Positions 5,061 through 8,118 of a stretch of DNA of 8,118 nt are shown here, piece by piece (position 1 is the first letter of the stretch; each line of letters starts with the position of its first letter). The translations under genes were made by a program, and so were the position numbers. Source of the DNA: Thermoplasmatales archaeon UBA509 (GTDB taxonomy: Archaea > Thermoplasmatota > Thermoplasmata > Thermoplasmatales > Thermoplasmataceae); the NCBI GenBank assembly GCA_002498845.1, contig DAJC01000062.1, forward strand, positions 3,834 to 11,951. Direction: 5' to 3'. The notes below the pieces were generated by a model, which made no database searches, was not told the origin of the DNA, and worked only from the letters and a program-made list of their open reading frames with translations.

Positions 5061-6800
5061 ATGAAAACCGACGAAGTGGTTATAAGAGTCGGGGGGGCGG
5101 CAGGCGATGGAGTCCAGTCCGCTGGGCTCATTATTGCAAAGGTTTTTTCCAGGAGCGGCCTTCACGTGAATACATACAATTATTATCAGAGCATAATCAG
5201 GGGCGGCCAGAGCTGGTACCAGATAAGGGCAAGCGACAGGCCGGTCAGGTCTCAGGGAGACGGGCTGGACATACTGCTTGCACTGAACAGGGACGCTCTT
5301 GAAAGACACACAAATCCAATGATAAATGAGGGTGGCGCCTCCCCTCTTGGCAAGAGCGGAGTGGCAATATTCGACTCCTCAATTTCTGATTACAAGAAGG
5401 AGGACGTGCAGTATGTTTCCATGCCTCTCAGTGATATAGCAGCCAAACACGGCAAAAATGCGCTTATGAAGAACACGGTGGCAATAGGCGCCACTATGGC
5501 TGCAATCAGCATGAATTTTGACACGCTTGCGGACGTCATAAGAGAGCAGTTTGGAAACAAGGGCGAGGTTGCGGAGGAAAACGTCAGGGCTGCAAAGGAA
5601 GGATACGACTATTACCTTGCAAACTTCAAGAAACTTGGCATCACCCTGAAGACTTCAAACAAGAAATTCTATCTCATCAGCGGCGGTGAATCAGCCGGGC
5701 TCGGGGCAGTTAATGGCGGCCTGAAGATGTATGTGGGTTACCCAATGACGCCGGCATCATCAATCATCCATTATCTTGCATCTCATGAAAAACAGTTCGG
5801 TGTATTCGTCAAGATACCTGAGGACGAAATATCGGCAATAAACATGGCAGTTGGCGCAAACTACGCAGGTGTAAGGGCCATGACCGGATCATCAGGGGGA
5901 GGTTTCTCACTGATGGTGGAAGCTCTGGGAATGGCAGGTATGATGGAGGTACCCCTTGTTGTGTACGAGGCACAGAGAGCAGGGCCATCCACAGGACTTC
6001 CAACAAAGAACGAGCAGGGAGACCTGAACCTTGTTCTGGGCGCATCCCAGGGTGATTTCCAGAGAATTGTCCTTGCTCCGAGAAACGTGGAGGACGCATT
6101 CTACCTGGCCAGGGAAGCCCTGAACCTTGCGGAGAAATATCAGACCCCTGTTATACTGATGTCGGATCTGTACATAGCAGAACACTATGAGACCGTTGAG
6201 AAATTTGACCTGAATTTCAAGATTGAGAGGGGAAAGATTGCACAGGCAGGAACCACGAACTACAAGCGTTATGAATACACTGAGGATGGTGTGTCCCTGA
6301 GGGCACTTCCAGGTACTCCCGGTCTAATGCATAATGAGGACTCAGATGAGCACAATGAATACGGCGATGTGGTGAGCGATGCCGTTACCGATCCTTCACT
6401 GAGGGCAAAGTCCATGGAGAAGAGGATGAGGAAGCTTGAGGCTTACATAAAGAGCATGCCTCCAACGCCAACATACAGGTATGACGATGCAGAGTATGCG
6501 GTTGTCCAGTGGGGTGGCACTCAGGGTGTTGTCGAGGAAGCGGTTGATGAGCTCAGAAACAAGGGGATCAAGGTGGGCGCAGTCGAGATAAACAGGCCAT
6601 ACCCGCTGAACCCGGATATCGGCAAGCTCCTTTCCGGAAAGAAGAAGATAATAGTGGTTGAAGGAAACTACTCCGGCCAGATGAACAAGCTTCTGAGGTC
6701 TGAGTTCCTTGTTAAAACCGAACTGATAACTAAGTACGATGGAGAGAGCTTCTATCCCGGTGCACTTGCCGAGGAAATTGAGGCTGTAATAAAGAGGTGA
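5061..6800 (+). CDS. korA: 2-oxoacid:ferredoxin oxidoreductase, fused gamma-alpha subunit (KorA type)
   Basis: Large subunit of a CoA- and thiamine-dependent enzyme that oxidatively decarboxylates a 2-oxoacid (2-oxoglutarate, possibly also pyruvate) to acyl-CoA and reduces ferredoxin, in the cytoplasm. The 579 residues hold two family regions. The first is a gamma domain (about 5-190) with GGAAGDGVQSAG (11-22) and SIIRGGQSWYQIR (44-56). The second is an alpha domain (about 200-579) with YPMTP (227-231, the family's YPITP motif), PEDEISAINMAVGANYAG (253-270) and QRAGPSTGLPTKNEQGDL (305-322). The gamma-alpha fusion without a ferredoxin-like delta subunit is the arrangement of Sulfolobus, halophile and actinobacterial OFOR/KOR. 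Overall wording resembles KorA. The gene is first in a two-gene operon; its stop codon overlaps the ribosome-binding site of korB. The substrate cannot be assigned firmly from sequence. Confidence 0.93.
   Translation: MKTDEVVIRVGGAAGDGVQSAGLIIAKVFSRSGLHVNTYNYYQSIIRGGQSWYQIRASDRPVRSQGDGLDILLALNRDALERHTNPMINEGGASPLGKSGVAIFDSSISDYKKEDVQYVSMPLSDIAAKHGKNALMKNTVAIGATMAAISMNFDTLADVIREQFGNKGEVAEENVRAAKEGYDYYLANFKKLGITLKTSNKKFYLISGGESAGLGAVNGGLKMYVGYPMTPASSIIHYLASHEKQFGVFVKIPEDEISAINMAVGANYAGVRAMTGSSGGGFSLMVEALGMAGMMEVPLVVYEAQRAGPSTGLPTKNEQGDLNLVLGASQGDFQRIVLAPRNVEDAFYLAREALNLAEKYQTPVILMSDLYIAEHYETVEKFDLNFKIERGKIAQAGTTNYKRYEYTEDGVSLRALPGTPGLMHNEDSDEHNEYGDVVSDAVTDPSLRAKSMEKRMRKLEAYIKSMPPTPTYRYDDAEYAVVQWGGTQGVVEEAVDELRNKGIKVGAVEINRPYPLNPDIGKLLSGKKKIIVVEGNYSGQMNKLLRSEFLVKTELITKYDGESFYPGALAEEIEAVIKR
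6794..6800 (+). promoter_or_regulatory. Shine-Dalgarno site of korB, overlapping the korA stop
   Basis: GAGGTGA is a strong match to the archaeal 16S rRNA anti-Shine-Dalgarno sequence and ends 5 nt before the ATG at 6806. It decides the start: the in-frame GTG at 6797 lies inside this site and would have no ribosome site of its own. The overlap with the korA stop suggests translational coupling. Confidence 0.75.
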
Positions 6801-6805
6801 ATGAT

Positions 6806-7651
6806 ATGGTTACAATAGCAGACTACAGGGGAAAGGTAAAGCCGGACTGGTGTCCAGGCTGCGGTAATTTCGCACAGCTATCCGCAATAAGCGGAGCGCT
6901 TACTGATCTGAAAATGGATCCGAAGGATACAGTTGTTGTTTCAGGCATCGGATGCTCCAGCAACATGCCGGAATTCATCAATACCTATGGATTTCACGGC
7001 ATACATGGAAGATCCCTTCCAGTTGCGTCGGCAATAAAGTGGGCAAACCCTAAGCTCAATGTCATATGTTACGGGGGCGATGGTGACGGCTTCTTTGAGG
7101 GCACCCAGCACTTCTTCCACACTGCCAAGAGGAATGTGGATATAACTTACATAGTATCTGACAACCAGATATTTGGGCTGACAACGGGCCAGGCATCACC
7201 CACAAGCGAGCTTGGAATGAAGACAAAGACAACTCCTGACGGCAACATCGAGAAGCCAATGAACCCGCTGACGCTTGCGCTCACGGCAGGTGCAACATTT
7301 GTTGCAAGGGCATTTTCAGGTGATGCTGTTCACCTGAAGGAAGTCATAAAGAAGGGAATAGAGCACAAGGGTTTTTCCTTCATAGACGTATTCAGCCCAT
7401 GCGTGACATACAATAAGATCAACACATACGATTTCTTCAGGAAGAGGGTTTACAAGCCGGAAATGGACACCAAGAATTTTGCCAAGGCATATGAAATGGC
7501 ACTTCAGTGGGGAGACAAGATCCCAATAGGCATTTTCTATGATGTGGATGAGGAGACCTATGAGGACAGAAGCCCAATCATAGGTGCAAAGTCACTCATT
7601 GACCAGCCGCCTTACCAGCTGAAGCCTGAAGATCTGGCGGAATTTCTCTAA
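6806..7651 (+). CDS. korB: 2-oxoacid:ferredoxin oxidoreductase, beta subunit (KorB type)
   Basis: Beta subunit that binds thiamine diphosphate and the [4Fe-4S] cluster and pairs with the product of the preceding gene. The chosen ATG gives 281 residues; a GTG nine bases upstream would add three. Four cluster cysteines are in family positions: Cys16 and Cys19 (WCPGCG), Cys50 (GIGCSS) and Cys199 (SPCVTYN). The thiamine-diphosphate motif is GDGD (91-94), followed by DNQIFGLTTGQASPTSELG (119-137), which matches the KorB-type NNQIYGLTKGQYSPTSEVG. NTYGFHGIHGR and the stretch from KPMNPLTLA to FVARAF also resemble actinobacterial KorB, pointing to 2-oxoglutarate-type enzymes. Departures from the family are Asn53 where a Lys or Arg is usual, EGTQH (98-102) for the common IGGNH, and Thr127 for Lys in GLTKGQ. 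The substrate may therefore differ from the well-studied enzymes. Confidence 0.93.
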   Translation: MVTIADYRGKVKPDWCPGCGNFAQLSAISGALTDLKMDPKDTVVVSGIGCSSNMPEFINTYGFHGIHGRSLPVASAIKWANPKLNVICYGGDGDGFFEGTQHFFHTAKRNVDITYIVSDNQIFGLTTGQASPTSELGMKTKTTPDGNIEKPMNPLTLALTAGATFVARAFSGDAVHLKEVIKKGIEHKGFSFIDVFSPCVTYNKINTYDFFRKRVYKPEMDTKNFAKAYEMALQWGDKIPIGIFYDVDEETYEDRSPIIGAKSLIDQPPYQLKPEDLAEFL

Positions 7652-7673
7652 GCTTCAACATTTATTACAACCA

Positions 7674-7680
7674 ATTTTTC
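7674..7680 (+). terminator. possible T-tract terminator of korAB
   Basis: ATTTTTC lies about 23 nt after the korB stop, followed by further T-rich sequence (ATATTTCTCTT, 7690-7700). Archaeal RNA polymerase terminates at such oligo-T runs without needing a hairpin, and none is obvious here. Placement is right, but T-rich intergenic DNA is common. Confidence 0.35.
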
Positions 7681-7924
7681 TAACATTGATATATTTCTCT
7701 TGAATCATATTCTTACAAATTCTAGGCCGACTAGCTGATATGGCAGTTGCGAGAATCGATTTTCATTTGTCCTCGATTTATGTGGGCAAGTGGTCCCTCT
7801 AAGTCCATTGTCATTGAAAGTAAATAAAAACATCAATTGAACAGCACTCATAACGATCATTGAAGAGACATGAATAAATGTAGCGCAAGAGCACTTCAGA
7901 ACGGGTGCACCTTTCTTCGAAAAC

Positions 7925-7933
7925 TTTTAAATA
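7925..7933 (+). promoter_or_regulatory. TATA box of the gene at 7976
   Basis: TTTTAAATA is the best TATA-box match in the window, preceded by an A-rich stretch that could act as a B-recognition element. Transcription would begin near 7954-7957, leaving a leader of about 20 nt that contains a Shine-Dalgarno site. This promoter is independent of korAB. Confidence 0.6.
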
Positions 7934-7963
7934 CCTACATTTACATATACAGAAACTTCTAAC

Positions 7964-7968
7964 GGAGG
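7964..7968 (+). promoter_or_regulatory. Shine-Dalgarno site of the gene at 7976
   Basis: GGAGG, followed by AAA, ends 7 nt before the ATG at 7976 and fixes that start codon. Unlike the other first-in-operon genes here, this one appears to have a leader with a real ribosome-binding site. Confidence 0.7.
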
Positions 7969-7975
7969 AAAGATA

Positions 7976-8118
7976 ATGGAAAATGAAGGCAAGGATCCAG
8001 TTCCACCCAGTTCCCCGGCGGAACCCATAGTCCCGCCCCGGAAACCTGGAAGTGCGAACGTGAAATGGTATGCCATCATTGCTGTGTTAATTGTAATAAT
8101 CGCAGCATTTGGCGTATT
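7976..8118 (+). CDS. membrane-anchored protein with proline-rich N-terminus, 3' truncated by window edge
   Basis: Only the first 47 codons are in the window. The visible part has a hydrophilic, proline-rich segment (residues 1-30; eight prolines, including PVPPSSPAEP) ending in basic residues (Arg22, Lys23, Lys30). An uninterrupted hydrophobic stretch follows from about Trp31 to at least Val47. This is a transmembrane helix or uncleaved signal anchor, and the positive-inside pattern would place the proline-rich tail in the cytoplasm and the rest outside the cell. A strong TATA box and Shine-Dalgarno site precede it. Such N-termini are seen on archaeal extracellular binding proteins, secreted enzymes and membrane proteins of unknown role. 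The family cannot be named from this part. It is a separate transcription unit from korAB. Confidence 0.75.
   Translation, partial: MENEGKDPVPPSSPAEPIVPPRKPGSANVKWYAIIAVLIVIIAAFGV

Larger units (their letters stand above)
7652..7975. other. 324-nt non-coding region after korB, with downstream promoter
   Basis: The longest gene-free stretch in the window. It starts with a T-tract that may terminate korAB and ends with a TATA box and ribosome site for the next gene. In between, the only small frames are 15-20 codons (for example 7740-7802) without ribosome sites. Short-sequence features seen are a TCGATTT direct repeat (7756-7762 and 7773-7779), an 8-nt palindrome GGTGCACC (7904-7911) and TTCGAA (7916-7921) just ahead of the TATA box. 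I recognise no RNA gene or mobile-element ends. Confidence 0.6.

Noticed and set aside
5012..5302. 96-codon frame beginning with TTG, overlapping the korA start
   Set aside because: The Arg/Gly-rich sequence is the shifted frame of the korA gamma domain and has no ribosome site.
5809..6185. Two overlapping minus-strand frames of about 95 codons inside korA
   Set aside because: They are shadows of highly conserved korA alpha-domain sequence, with no independent signals.
6797..6805. GTG at 6797 as the korB start, overlapping the korA stop
   Set aside because: The GTG lies inside the strong GAGGTGA ribosome-binding site, which is ideally spaced for the ATG at 6806.
7756..7779. TCGATTT direct repeat as a mobile-element target duplication
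   Set aside because: Only 7 nt long, the copies are 17 nt apart with nothing between them, and there are no terminal inverted repeats or transposase sequence.
7740..7826. Two tiny frames (20 and 15 codons) in the spacer after korB
   Set aside because: No ribosome site, no promoter at the right distance, and lengths expected by chance.
1..8118. CRISPR array, tRNA, rRNA, insertion sequence or novel defence system
   Set aside because: I found no regularly spaced repeats, cloverleaf-like sequences, transposase motifs or defence-type domains; all long frames are conserved metabolic or translation genes.

Overview
The window looks like chromosomal DNA of a heterotrophic archaeon, most likely of the order Thermoplasmatales. 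The evidence is: archaeal/eukaryal translation-modification genes (Dph2 and a CDKAL1-type tRNA methylthiotransferase); a two-subunit 2-oxoacid:ferredoxin oxidoreductase; an archaeal Lrp/AsnC regulator; TATA elements about 23-29 nt upstream of several starts, implying leaderless or nearly leaderless mRNAs; and frequent AGG (Arg) and ATA (Ile) codons at moderate GC. The exact genus cannot be fixed from this sequence.

Layout, left to right. 1-573 (+) is the C-terminal half of an imidazolonepropionase (hutI). 574-725 has no intact gene, but one frame reads like a remnant of a surface protein, and it carries the promoter of the next gene. 726-1727 (+) is dph2 (diphthamide synthesis). Facing it tail to tail with a 6-nt overlap is a radical-SAM tRNA methylthiotransferase (1722-2930, -). 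A 104-nt divergent promoter region follows, then an Lrp/AsnC-type regulator (3035-3568, +). This abuts tail to tail, with no gap, a fumarase/aspartase superfamily gene whose residues favour aspartate ammonia-lyase (3569-4945, -). A 115-nt divergent promoter region separates that gene from the operon 5061-7651 (+), which encodes the fused gamma-alpha subunit and the beta subunit of a KorAB-type 2-oxoacid:ferredoxin oxidoreductase. A 324-nt non-coding stretch precedes the start of a proline-rich, membrane-anchored protein (7976 to the window end).

How the genes relate. HutI (histidine to glutamate route), aspartase (aspartate to fumarate plus ammonia) and KorAB (2-oxoglutarate or a related 2-oxoacid to acyl-CoA, with reduced ferredoxin) together fit an organism that burns amino acids through the citric acid cycle. 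The Lrp-type regulator beside aspA and korAB is a plausible local amino-acid sensor. Dph2 and the methylthiotransferase are unrelated in pathway, but both are iron-sulfur enzymes that tune translation (EF-2 and tRNA A37).

I see no mobile element, CRISPR array, tRNA or rRNA. The region is mainly conserved metabolism. The points most worth a second look are substitutions around the KorB active site, the possible gene fossil at 574-725, and the split between leaderless first genes and Shine-Dalgarno-led genes.
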